A stretch of 64,000 nt of DNA. Source: Psettodes erumei. Lineage: Eukaryota > Chordata > Actinopteri > Pleuronectiformes > Psettodidae. The notes under the pieces were generated by a model. That model saw only the letters and a list, made by a program, of their open reading frames with translations. It did not search any database and was not told the DNA's origin. Position 1 is the first letter of the stretch. Every line of letters starts with the position of its first letter. The stretch is from positions 1,664,001-1,728,000 of the forward strand of contig JAFBJZ010000411.1 in assembly GCA_016785225.1 (NCBI GenBank), in the 5' to 3' direction. Positions 29,301 through 41,640 of the stretch are shown here, piece after piece. A program made the position numbers and the translations under genes.

Positions 29301-29467
29301 ATTCAGTGTGGCGGAGGAGGAGAAAAGAGGAGGAGGAAGAGGAGGGAGTCCTTACGTAGTTGTCCCTGGCAGACCAGGTCGGGTAGAGCTGCATGTGGAG
29401 TTGTCTCTCCTTCCTGGCCAGCTCGTAGTACTTGGCCTGTTCCTCCCGGGTCAGTGCGTGCCACTGA

Positions 29468-29513
<46 letters not shown>

Positions 29514-29887
29514 AACAAAACAAACAGAGTGAGAGACAATCTTAGTATTTACATCTAATCATCACACTTTAGGCCCAAACTACAGCCTGGTGGACTGCAC
29601 AGTCTCTGCTTTTCATGAGTAGACCTCCATATTAAAAATATTATTAAAAATATATTATTATTATTATTAATAATAAAACAATAGGCATATCGATCAGGAG
29701 ACGTAAAACCAGACAAGTCAGCACACACAGTTCCCCGGGATCCCGGCAACACCAGCCCGGGGTTGTATAATCGCAGTAACGCCGGCATGTGAGGGAAACA
29801 GCAGTTCACTCAACCACCGTCCTCTCATGTTGCTCATGTGTGAAATGACGGGCTGACCTGGAAACGGGATTTGTTTCCGCTGAGTTG

Positions 29888-29918
<31 letters not shown>

Positions 29919-32900
29919 ATGCGTTGCTCACCCTCCGCCCCAGAATCTGGTTGATGGCGGCGCTCTCCTTTAACGTGCACTCGGCGATGACCTTCGCCCT
30001 CATCTCCTTCATGTAGAGCATGAAGGCGTTCAGGGGTTTCTTGATGACCGGCTTCTTGGGCTCCTTCTCCCTCTTGGGCTCCACCTGCTGCTTCCTGGAA
30101 GGGGGGGGGGGTTGTGGGTGGGGGTAAGGATGAGTGAAGGAATTTGAGAGCGCGGATGCGGAGAGAGTCATAATCTGTTTTCCGCTCTTTTGGTTTGGCG
30201 CTCTGTGTGTCTGAGGAATTTGAATTGGGGTTGCGATCGTGCAAGAGTATGGTAGATCCTACCTGAAAGGCCAGGCAGTGGGGCAAGATAAAGCAAACAG
30301 GGTCAAACGCGGACAATACTTACACATACATGCCCCTGTCGTACTGCTCGTGCTCCTGTTTTCCTGTGGGGGGCACTATGGCCGGGTGGGGGATCCCTGT
30401 GGGATGCATTCCCGACGGGCCCAGCATCAGAGAGTGAGGGAACCTGGCAGGGGCAGAATAAAGGGGAAAAGGAGGAGGGAAACAGATAGACGAAAGACAG
30501 AGTGACAATAAAAAAAAAAAAAGAAAGAAAGAAAGAAGAGAGACTCGAGTCAGTTCAGAGACACGCGTGGTGGGCTCGGCGGCAGAGAGGAAGCGACGGA
30601 GCGGTAGCGAGCGTTTCGGAAAGCGAAGAGCCGGAAAGCACGAAAAGCCTCTCGGTCGATCATCTGCCTGCTGGAAGGGATTTTGCGTCCGGCAGGTGTT
30701 GAGCTGTTGTGTCCACAGGGGTCGAAATTTTAAAAGCTGGACTGACTGATGCGGATGCCCTTTAAAAGGTTAAAAATCTTGGATTCGGACTCAGGCTGAT
30801 TCTGAGCCAAAAGAGGTGTGATGTGGGTTGTTCAGCAAAGACGGGAAGCGGCGGTCACCACCAGAGGGCGCCCCAGCCTAACCGACCGAGCTGTCGGGCG
30901 ACGGGGTTGTCTTAAAACCCCCGTCTTGTGTGAAGTCTGTCTTTGGACAGTGCGCTCACAAACGCCGTCGGTGAGCATTTCACCACCCATTTGGTAGGAT
31001 CCAGATCCAGAGGACACAAATTTGGGGGATTTTACTTCCGGGTAACTCCCAAGTTTCTGTTTTTTATGGGTTTTAAAAGAAAAGTTTGCTTCGGCACCTT
31101 CAAGTGCAGGCTGAATTTATCGGGGCGCAGTATGAGTCTGACTGACGCGGAGGCGGCGGCGAGCATCAGCTGTTGGCGACTTTGTGCTGGCTCAGTGGGT
31201 CAAATGAATACGTCAAAAAAAATCCTGATGTTTGTTTAGACCTGCGATGAGTTGCCGCTTATAGGTGGGGGTCACTGCACTTGGCCAATCCAGGTACCAC
31301 CCACAGAAATACATAATCAAAAACACGAATTAATGAAGACTTGCAAGTTGGGCAACGCTCGCAGCTCTGAGATGGTGAACACAGAGAGATGCGTTTCCCG
31401 CCTCGGAGCTCAACGCGGTACATCACGTGGATCGACAATCACGCAACGCCCAAAATGGGTAGAGAGTCGAACCCTTTGGCTTTTAAATTTCAAGTGAGCG
31501 TCTCAGAAAGCCGCCGTTTAAAAAAACTCCCCCACCCAGGCGGCACGATGCAGGTCTAAAACAAGCCACGCGACGGGCCGCTTAGCGCCGCGCGATCCCC
31601 AGGCCTGGTGTTTGAACCCCCCCCCAGCGGACGGATTCAGACAAACAGGCAAAGCACCGCGGCGACGGAGCATCTGTCCTTCGGCGAGCGCAGAGCACTT
31701 ACATCCAGCGTGTGTATACAGAGAACATTAACACTGGTCCGGGTTACAGATGAGTCCAAACAGTACCACCGCTTAGGCAAAACACAGAAAAACTATAAAC
31801 CGGCCTTACAATGTGAGCAGACTGCGGCGCTCACAAACTCACGGTGACGCACGCTAATGTGTTCGGCGTGTCCTGTTTTAAAATTTAGTTTAAAAGAGAT
31901 AAAAGGGATAAAAACAGAGGCAGCGATAGCAAGGAAAAAGCAGCTAATGCCCAGAGTGTGCGTGTTTCTGCGTTTGTGTGCATGTCAGCCTTTTTTTTTT
32001 TTTGTATGCTGCAGCAGCGATTAGCTCGGCCCGGCTCGCAAAAAAACCCCATCGAGCTCGCTCCTGTTTACAGCACACAGGTCGAACGGCCGCCCGATGA
32101 AAGCTGACACACACACAGAGGCTGAAGGCGAGCTTGCCGCGGCCTCCCGCTCGGGGCCGTTTTTTAAATGCGCTATACGCAGGAGGCAATGGCGCAGCGT
32201 GTCGCTTGTCCTGTCTTTTTTTTTTTTTTTTCTCGGCTCGTTTCCAAACCAGCCGGCTACGGTACCTGGAGTAGGAGGAGGCGCTGGAGAGGTTGGAGGG
32301 GTAGGTTGGCCTGAATCCACAGGGGGACAGGCCGGGATAGACCGGCTGGCTCTGCCTGCCACATCACAGCAGAGGGGAGAGACGGCAAACAGTTGGCGCC
32401 TTTTTTTTTTTTCGGCTTTGCAGGTAAAAGTTTCGCTGATTCCCCCCGCCGTGGGGACGTCGGGCCCCTCGGGTCAATTCAGCTCCACTATGACACTTAT
32501 TTCGTTTCAGCTTCAACATTAGGCTCAGGGTAAAAATGAAGGAAAGAACGCTCGCTGAAAGGACGCTGTTGCGATACGTCGGCACCGGTTTGTGGAGTCG
32601 AAACCCGCATACGTAATGTCGCATGTAGGTTTTACTACGGCTGCGTTTTCATGTGAATAAATAAACAACCCGGAGAAGCGGTACGCTCGTTTCTTTGATT
32701 TTTTTTTTTTCTTCCCTAGCCACTTCTGTGCTGCTGTGATGCACGGCGATCCCCCACGGAGAGTCTGGACCAGCACTGTTGACAGCTGTGTGTCAATACT
32801 TGGCTTACCGGGGAGCAGGAGCGAGCGCGCGCACGCACCGTGGGGGGTCGAGGGTGGAGATGGGATGTAAGCAAGACCCCTTTGATATGTAGAAAAACCA

Positions 32901-35900
32901 CGCTTCTACCTCCTGAGAGCCAATACAAACCACCCCCAACCCCCCAACCCCCACCCCCAACTGATTCTTCCTTATTTTTCCACGTACACACACAACACAA
33001 TCCACATCTAACGTTTGAACCCACCCTCACAGTTTTCGGTATCCCGCACACTTCCACATCTCATCCTCCTGTATTCTGCGTCCGCGCTTTAGCCCCAGGA
33101 GGCAGCGCTACGTGGAGAGCGAGGCCCGGAGGCAGCGGTTCTTCCGGTGTTGGGATGAGAGATCCGGAAATCGCCGGGATCGGCCCTCCGGAGGAGCGAC
33201 GGCACTCGAAAAATCCTGTCTGAGCCGAGGTCGCAGTGCAACACGGGTCAAGCGTTGTTCGGATAAGGGCAAAGCTCGAGCAAAACAGCCGCTACGCCTG
33301 TCTCCCCAGGAGGCCGCGCGCCCCGGGATCTGCGACTCCGTCAATCGATTTGTCTCGTTTTTTCGGTCAACAACCGAGGGGAAAAAAAAAAAAGGAAGAA
33401 GAAGGTACCAGAATCCGCGCAGACGGCACCGAGTGGTGGAGATCAAACAGGCAGAGGTACGGCACGCTGGGAATCAAACGAGACATGAGGCGAGGCTTCT
33501 CCGTTGCGCCGCTCGGCGTCTTTCGCTTTTTTCCAGTTTTAGTAACCGCATCCCTGCAAATGAACAGGTTCAGTCAAAGGATCTGACTCGGTGGATGACG
33601 GCAGAGCAGGAACGGCACCAAAGCTTCGTTGCAGTGGTCATTTGTTCTGGCGCTGGTTATATCTGGTTGCTCTCTCTCCCGCTCTTCGGGTTGTTTATTC
33701 GAAGGACAAATAAGCACAATTTCACTCCCCTGGAGTTCAGAAGTGAATGTTGAATGTAAAATGTGAATGTTGGTCGCACTGTCTTACTTCGGGACGGCGC
33801 TCGAACGCGATCTGTGTTGAATGGCATTTTAGGCACACCCAATCTTCAACCTCCCACGCGCTTGCAATTTCAGGAAGGCGATATAAGCAAACAAGACATT
33901 TCAGCAACAAAGGCTGATAATTTGGTTTTCTTCGGGCCTCTCATTGTAACACTCTTTGCGCGTGATGATGTGTTAACTTTTCGCCAAAAAGCCAAGCTGG
34001 GAAAAAAAAACCATGCAACTCTTGACTGCTCGTCGTTCGAAGTGCCACCGTCCTTCCGTCGGGGGCCGCTGGTCGGACGGGGTGGTTTCCGAAACCCCCG
34101 AGAAATCGGGAGAGCGGTTTCTGAGACCGAAACCGAAACAGACAATCCATTCGCACGACCGCTTCCGTCGCTTTTCACACGAGAACTGAACGCTTTCCGG
34201 GAGAGGCTGTGTGAAAATGTGTCCCCGTGATTAAACAACACAGCATCCCCCCTCTCTGTGACGGCCGGCTTGATGCCCCACTTTGGAGCCGAGCATCCTG
34301 ACATCTACGTTAACAGTTGCCGACCCGATCCATACAAAAACACGTCTCCGGCGATGGCTGATAGCGCCCTGGTCCGAAGCGGCTAACCGATCACGCGGCA
34401 CGCCGGCGGGACACGCGGAGGTGGTCGTGGAGGGACGGAATGTGTAGAACAGGCTCATCATCAAAACAAGAGAAAACAACAGTCTGACATTTAGTCACTC
34501 GTAATCTATGTTCTCCCCGTCGACAAAGACGTGCGCTACGAGGGGCCAAAACAAGCAGATAATCTGGTATAAAGAAGATTAGCTGTTAATAATGCTCGCG
34601 GAAATCCACAGTCAAGGGTTCTCGTCTGAAAAAGATAAAAAGGTCTGTAAATGGCAGACTGGAGAATCGTCCGGGGGCGGGCAGCTCGTCCATATGGAAA
34701 CATGAAAATAGCCGACACGAGCACAAATGTAAGCGAACGCAAAGTTTTAAGCCTCCGTTCCAAATCTCCGTGACATTTGACGTAAGCCTTCAACTGTCCC
34801 CCTGCAGGGACATTTTGTCCAGGCACAGATACTGTAGGTTGCAGTAAATGGATTTGTGTTGATCCATAAATCAATGGGAGTCTGACATTACAACTTCACA
34901 ATCGACCGGCGTGACACCGCGGCTCCAAAGTGGACGGGGACGCGAAATTGAAGGGACTGAATGTGGACGTCTTACGTGTCCCAGTCTGCGCAGTGACCCA
35001 CTCAGCTGCTGCTTTGTCCCCAATGGAGACTATATGGAGACATAATGCTGAGAGGGGTTGTATTACCATAGACCAAAACACAGTGCAGCAGATGACAGCC
35101 AAGACTCGCGCATATTTCGACATCTAGCTCTGGGGTTTTTCAGCCTGCCGACGTTTCCCAGAATCCACCACAGGAGACAGGAAATTACACGTTCAGTTTC
35201 GAAGGTCTTGCGATGAGCAAGACCGGCGTATTTGCATGACGCGTCACTCGCGGATGATTTGTCGGCAACGACATTCAGAATCTCAGAGTGTCATCATGGA
35301 CAACTGATCCTTTCAGTCCTTATGAACGTGTGCTGCATACGACCACGTTCAGCGATGGGGTTTGCGTTCGCGGCGAGTTTCTGCGCGACGCCGCTGCTTT
35401 TACATATTCCAATTTCCAGAGTCCATTCCTTTCCGCGGAGGCCGGAGGCCACGGCGTGAAGCGCGAGTCCAAAGTGCACGGGGGGGGATCGAAGCAGGTG
35501 GTTCCCATGTCAGCGGGGGCCCTTGGGTCAGTGATGTATTCACCGTGGAATGGGGTCAGAGTGCGTGCGTGCGTTAGCGCAACGCTGTGAAAACGATGAT
35601 GAAGGTTAGCACGAGATGACGTCACATTGCGGGAGAATGCTGAGGATCCCGTTACAGCTTGTTTTCATCGGCGACTACTCTCCCCAATCGCTCGGTCGAC
35701 TGTTTAGGGCTCGAAATGCGGCGAAACCGCGCCATCGCAATTTCCCCCCGACACACCTCAACTCCCTCGCTCGGTCAGACCCCGACACTCAAATCGGGCA
35801 ACCTTTCTTTAATGTTGGGGAAATGAACCGTGAGTTAGTGCCAAGTCATCGCGAGTGCCCTGCGTGAGTCACGCCGTGTGCTGTCTGTGCGCGAGACTCA

Positions 35901-35995
35901 CCAGCCCATGGAGGGAGTGATCTGGCCGACACCGCCTGGAGGGAGGGAGTAGTAGCCCGAGAGGTCCTGGGACTGGTGCCTGTGAACGCCTGGAG

Positions 35996-36053
<58 letters not shown>

Positions 36054-36178
36054 CACACACTCACATTAACAGCACTGCAACCTCTCTCTTGCATATTGTC
36101 ACTAATATTCTTATACTGTAAACAGGCACACACACACACCTCATGGATGTTGCAATTTCTCCATCTTTTTTTTCTCTT

Positions 36179-36212
<34 letters not shown>

Positions 36213-39200
36213 GAGCACACATGAACGATGTGTCGGGTCAGCGGCCCTTGGCCCTTGCCCCGAGTCCGCCGGGCTATTAGCGCTATTAGTAGTCTGGGAA
36301 CCTGGCATTAAACACAAAGATGGCTTTTACACAGGTCGCACACTCCCATTCCCATCCCATCACATTCTGTGTGTGTCCCTGTGTGTGTGTGTGTGTGGGG
36401 GGGGTTGTGTGTGTGTGTGTGTGTTTGTGTGCGTGCGGGACCCTCCAGCGGGAGCCCATGTCGCCAGTTGGTTTCACTGGTTTATTTTACACAAGTTAGG
36501 GGCCACGGTTAAAAACCCACATTTTCAAAAACACACACAGATACAGTTAGACACACACCCAAACATGCACGCAAACAAACACTCCTCATCTCTACTTTTA
36601 GCAAAAAAATGTTTGCCAGCAGGAGAAACACAGACAGCTCGACTCTCTGCCCTCACACAGTAAATACCCAGTCTCTCTCCCTTTGTGCCCTTCAAAGGAA
36701 GTCATTTGTCAACAGGCAGCACCTAGCACTTAGCGTGGCCCGGCTGCTAACCTGTGTTTGCAGCAGAAGGAATGCTGCAGATGACTGTAATTTGGCCGCG
36801 GCTCCGGGCCTGTTTCAGGACCCCGAGCTGCTATAAATCTGGACGGCAGGAATGCGAGCGAGCGGGTGAGTCAGTCCGTCCTATCTCAACCCCGCGCCGA
36901 TCCCTCGTCCCGCCACGCCCTTCCTCCCTCGGCCTCTTTCTCGCGGGCCCCTCCCTCGGCTCGCCGGGCTCCCCCCCCCGTTTCCGTCCTCGCTCTCGCC
37001 CCTCTCCTACCTTCGGCTCCGCCCCCCTCCGGTCTCCCGCCCTCCCTCCTTCCATCCGAGGACCTCCAATCCCTCCTTTCCAATCCCGCGGTCTCTCCCT
37101 CGCGCGTTCCCACCCTTTCCTCCACCTCACCTGGCTCTCTCTCTCTCTCTCTTTTCTTTATCCAGCTGCTTTTGCTCACCCGTCCGCAATCATTCACCAC
37201 TGACATCTATAATTTCCCGCATTAATTTACTATTTTAATAACGCGGTCGGCCAAAAGAGCCACAAGTTGAAACTTAAGGTTTTCTAACGTTAAACAGCAC
37301 AGTAATAGTTTGCCAGATAAATATTACAAGCGAGTGGCAGCTGGCATTTAAGAAGTTGAAAGTGTCCCATCAGAACCCTCTGCGTGTCACCGTTACATCA
37401 CGGAGGAGTTTTTTCTGTGGCGTGCGTCTAACCCGGCCGCGTAAACAAGGTTGGACACACGGAGGAATTTACGGCGGTGGATTCCGCTCACTGTAAACAA
37501 TGTTTTACCCTCAGGCTGCGTTCACTGCAGTTTGCACTGACGGCAGCACTGTGAGGCAGACTCCTCATTAATTTCCATGCCATGCGTTGGTGCCCCCCCC
37601 CCCCAAAAAATAGGGGACTTTTGGTTTGACAGTTTTGATCCTGAATCAACTTTTTTTCTTTTGTTGCTGCACTGCGCTACATCACCGCCGCCGCTCCGGT
37701 TTGCGCCTCTAACAGGCTGCTAACTTCTACGCAGCCCGTTGCGAGCCCCGCCAAACTAAAACGGGGAAAACGAGAATTCGCAGAGCCGAAACTGAGAGCA
37801 ATTCAACCAGGTAGCCACAACACAAAATCAAAAGGCCCAGCGGGAAAGTGTCGTCGGCATGGGGAAAAACGTTTTATCTCTATTTTGTCGGGTAGCTTTG
37901 TGAGTACAGAACGTGTGCCTCAGAGATAAACTCGGTGTTAAACTGAGCTTTGCACCATCACGCCAAAACAACATGTAATGTTTCCTTGTTTGGCCAGAGG
38001 GCTACTAGGCTATGCCCTTAGGCTAGTATAGATTTCTCTGGCTAGTTAATATTGTATAAGGTTAAAACTGTACTGATGAATGTCTATGGATGAACAGGCT
38101 GAACCCATAAACTATTTAGTGGATAGTAAGTGTTAGGAATATTGATGAAATCGAGCACCGCTAACAATGAATATTGCCCCAGCTCCCCTGACTTGACTGC
38201 GTGGCTAACATCGAAACCCTAAACCCAATGCACACGTGCTTTATTTGAGCTGTTTTGAATTTTGGATTTGACAAAAAAAAAAACCAACAACATGACTTTC
38301 TTTTCCTGTGAGTCACGTTTTCTTTTCTCTCTTTTGTTTTGTAGCTTCAGCTTTGACACCCTCAGCTCCATTTGTTGTTGGGAAACGTGAAGGGGAAAAT
38401 TAGCAGCCGTAACGGGGCAGTTTTCTTTGGAATGCCCCCGTTTAAAAAAAAAAAAAAAAAAGCAGCCGTCTAATAACAACTGCAGCGACTTGTCTCACGG
38501 TCTCCGCGCTTGCGTCTCGGGAAACACTTCAAAGGGAAACCATTTGAGTCAAACCGGCTCAGCGTGAGCTCGCCGTCTGAATGCGCGCGCGTTAAGCCGA
38601 GTCAGGGAGCTGGAAATAGTATTCCTGCGCCGATAATGCGTCGTGGTGGTTACAACAACCGCTGAGAGTGAAAGCGCTGCAGTATCTGAGCCTTAAAATG
38701 ACTTGACAACCTGCCCGCGTGGCGTACATAAAAGAGCCCAGGACCAGAGGAGACTTTGTAGTGTTTTGTTACAGTAAGGGCAGCGATGAGTGCTGTACAG
38801 GAAGAGTCGCCTTTGTGAAGAGCAAACATCAAAAGTTACAGTAATAGCAAGAGTCCTCCTTTTCACTCTGTGAAATTACAGATTTACAAAAGCCTCGTCT
38901 AATATGACTCTTAATTTCTGCCTTATTAATCATCGCACTTCGTTTCCCAACACACGGTTTCCCTTTTTCTTCTGTTTTGAAGCAGTGACTCACGCTCCTA
39001 ATCAAAAATCTAAAACAAAAAGCTAATGCAACGCACATCCTACCTCGTTTGAGACATTTTGTGACGTGAGGCTTTTACTTGTATTATCTGAAGGAATTGC
39101 TTTAACTTGTGTCCCCGAGTTTTTCCCATGTTGCTTCTTCATCAGACACATGAGATTGATAAAGATGAGTGACTGATAAAGAAAATGAAACACCTAAAGG

Positions 39201-41571
39201 TGGAGGGTTTCCCCTGAATAATTAGAAAGCAACACTTTCCCTCAGAAGGCACAGTAGTCACATAGATCAGTGGACTTAATCGCTGTTAAAATTATAAGTA
39301 AAGCTTGGGTAAAACGTGAAGCTTTAAAAGCCAAACTTCGAAACCCCCCAAAATCGCACCCCTGTAATGTCCTTACTGTTGACGTGTCCGATGAAAGGAC
39401 CCAAACCAAAGATGCGGCGGCAATCCCAAAATTTCGCTGAGTTAAGCGATGCGTGCAGCTCAACTGATTCTCTCCGTCACATCTCAGGATCGTACAACGC
39501 GACGCAGCGAGCGCAACAAGACGTGTTTCACTTCTGCTTTCTCGCTCTGTAGTTTATGCTCCATTGTCCGTGCCAGCAGTCATATCTGAAAAACAGTCAG
39601 AGCAGCGGCGCGGCGCTCGATCGTCCCGATCGGGAAACGGGCCACCTTTTGAATCACGCGCTGAGCATGGCGTTATGCCTGACAGGAGAAATGACTAGAC
39701 CGTGTGACCAGCTGTGCCGCACGTCAGACGCAACCTAGACACAACAGCCTCAATCAAACCGTCTTTCGTTTTTGCGTACCAAGGCGCTCCGAGCATGCAT
39801 GTGGCGCCTGACAGGCACTGGAGGATGAACGTCACCGTAATGAGCTCCAGTGGGGCCGTGCGGCGGCGAGGATCTGACGATGCGATATGCATCACGATGC
39901 GATATATATCGCGATATATCGTGATTCTGTTTGTTTTTCGCAGCTCTCTAAGCTCTACAACCACCTTTGCTAGTTTGGCTGTTACCACGGAAACGAGCAT
40001 TCACGTCACTGCCTCTAAAAGTCACTCTTTTTTAAGTGCCTCGCTGCATCGTTGAGGCGATATTGTGAAGCGAGTTTCGGGGTCTGTCCCTGCGCTGTTG
40101 CGTTGCAGCTGAATTTAAAACTGGGGTTGGGAAAATCGCTCTTTTGCCAATATACCTCCAATTATTAAAAAAAAAAAAAATTTCACTGGGCGTGAGTATC
40201 GTGGTGCTTCTGATGGAACCGTAAGCGGAGATGCACTACGACTGCCGAATGTCAGAAGAAAGGAGAGATTTGAATGTGCGCATTGTTCGGATCCACGCTG
40301 ACTTGAGCTCAGTGATGCGGGAGATCAGCCTGACGACAGAGGAGGAGATCGCCGCGCCAAAGGTAATGACATCACCGGTGAGGTAACCTGTGACGAGCTG
40401 ACGACTGATGCGAGGAGCGACGCGTGCGAGCGGAAAGTGGCGACGGGGTCAGAATTCAGGGGAGATGGTGTAAGAGCGGCTACGTGCAGCAGCCAGGTGT
40501 TAGCGGCGTGCGTTTGTGTGTGTGTGTGTGTGTGTGTGTCTGTTTGTGTGTAATGGGGTTAGAAGCAGGTGGCTCAGTCTGTCATTAAGGGCTGAGTCAC
40601 TTTGCTCATGTCAGCCATGGATGGATACACACACACACACACACACGCACAAAGAGTCTAGACCAGACAAGGAGAGTGTGTGTTTGAAGGAAGAGGGGGA
40701 TTTCCAGACGGAGCAGGCAGGAGATTGCCTGAGGTCAGACTCTAATATCTAATCAAAGCCGAGAAAAGACTTTTGTTCGTCTCCCATCCACGTTTTTATT
40801 TTTTCTTCGCTCTATCAATTTGCTCTCAACCTCCGTCTCCGCTCCCATTTCTCTCTGAATAAAAAGCACCTGTTTTCCTCGCCATCCTCGTCGCTCTCAG
40901 AAATCCGTTGATTATCTCTTTCCGACTCAGAAAAGTAGTTCCTGAGGACAGCCCCGGCAGCGTTCGGGTGGGGTGGGTGTCACCTTATCTCGTCGTGGCT
41001 GTCAGCTGTATCAAACTGCGAGTTAAACTGTAGCTATCTTTCGCGGTCGTCATCTTTTGTTGTATCCTGTTGTCGTCGGCTGTTCGAGGCTTGTGCTTCC
41101 TGAGAAGCCGCTTTTGATTCAGAACCCAGCAAGCACTTTCAGACATGCGTGTGTGTGTGTGTGTGTGTGTAACAAATCAGTCCACACCGAAGAATACCTG
41201 GACGCGATGATGCGCGACAAACGACGGGAAACTTTTGCGATACTGAATCTTCATGGTTTTACAATTCCTGACGCAAAGCCAGCGATTGACCTTGTCTGCC
41301 CTTTGATGAGAATGAACGGTTTACACGCAACGAAATTAAAAAGAAGTGTCCGGCAGTCGAGATATCTCGCCAAGTGTGCGACAGACCCACCGAGTCCCGC
41401 CTCCCGCGGGGCGAAACTCCTACGGCGTCTAAATAACGGGCTGTGTTTGTTTGCGACTTCCAAACAGTGCGCCGTGTGTGTTTGTATGTACGGCGCTCGC
41501 TAAGGAGAACCTTGTGTGCCGCTGCTGCGATGGCTTGTGCGATTGTCACTCTAATTGTTTCCATCTTGGTG

Positions 41572-41640
<69 letters not shown>

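Noticed and set aside
33112..33753. Plus-strand open frame of 213 codons
   Set aside because: Lys/Arg-rich from an A run, no recognisable domain, lies antisense in a tcf7 intron; consistent with high GC and few stops.
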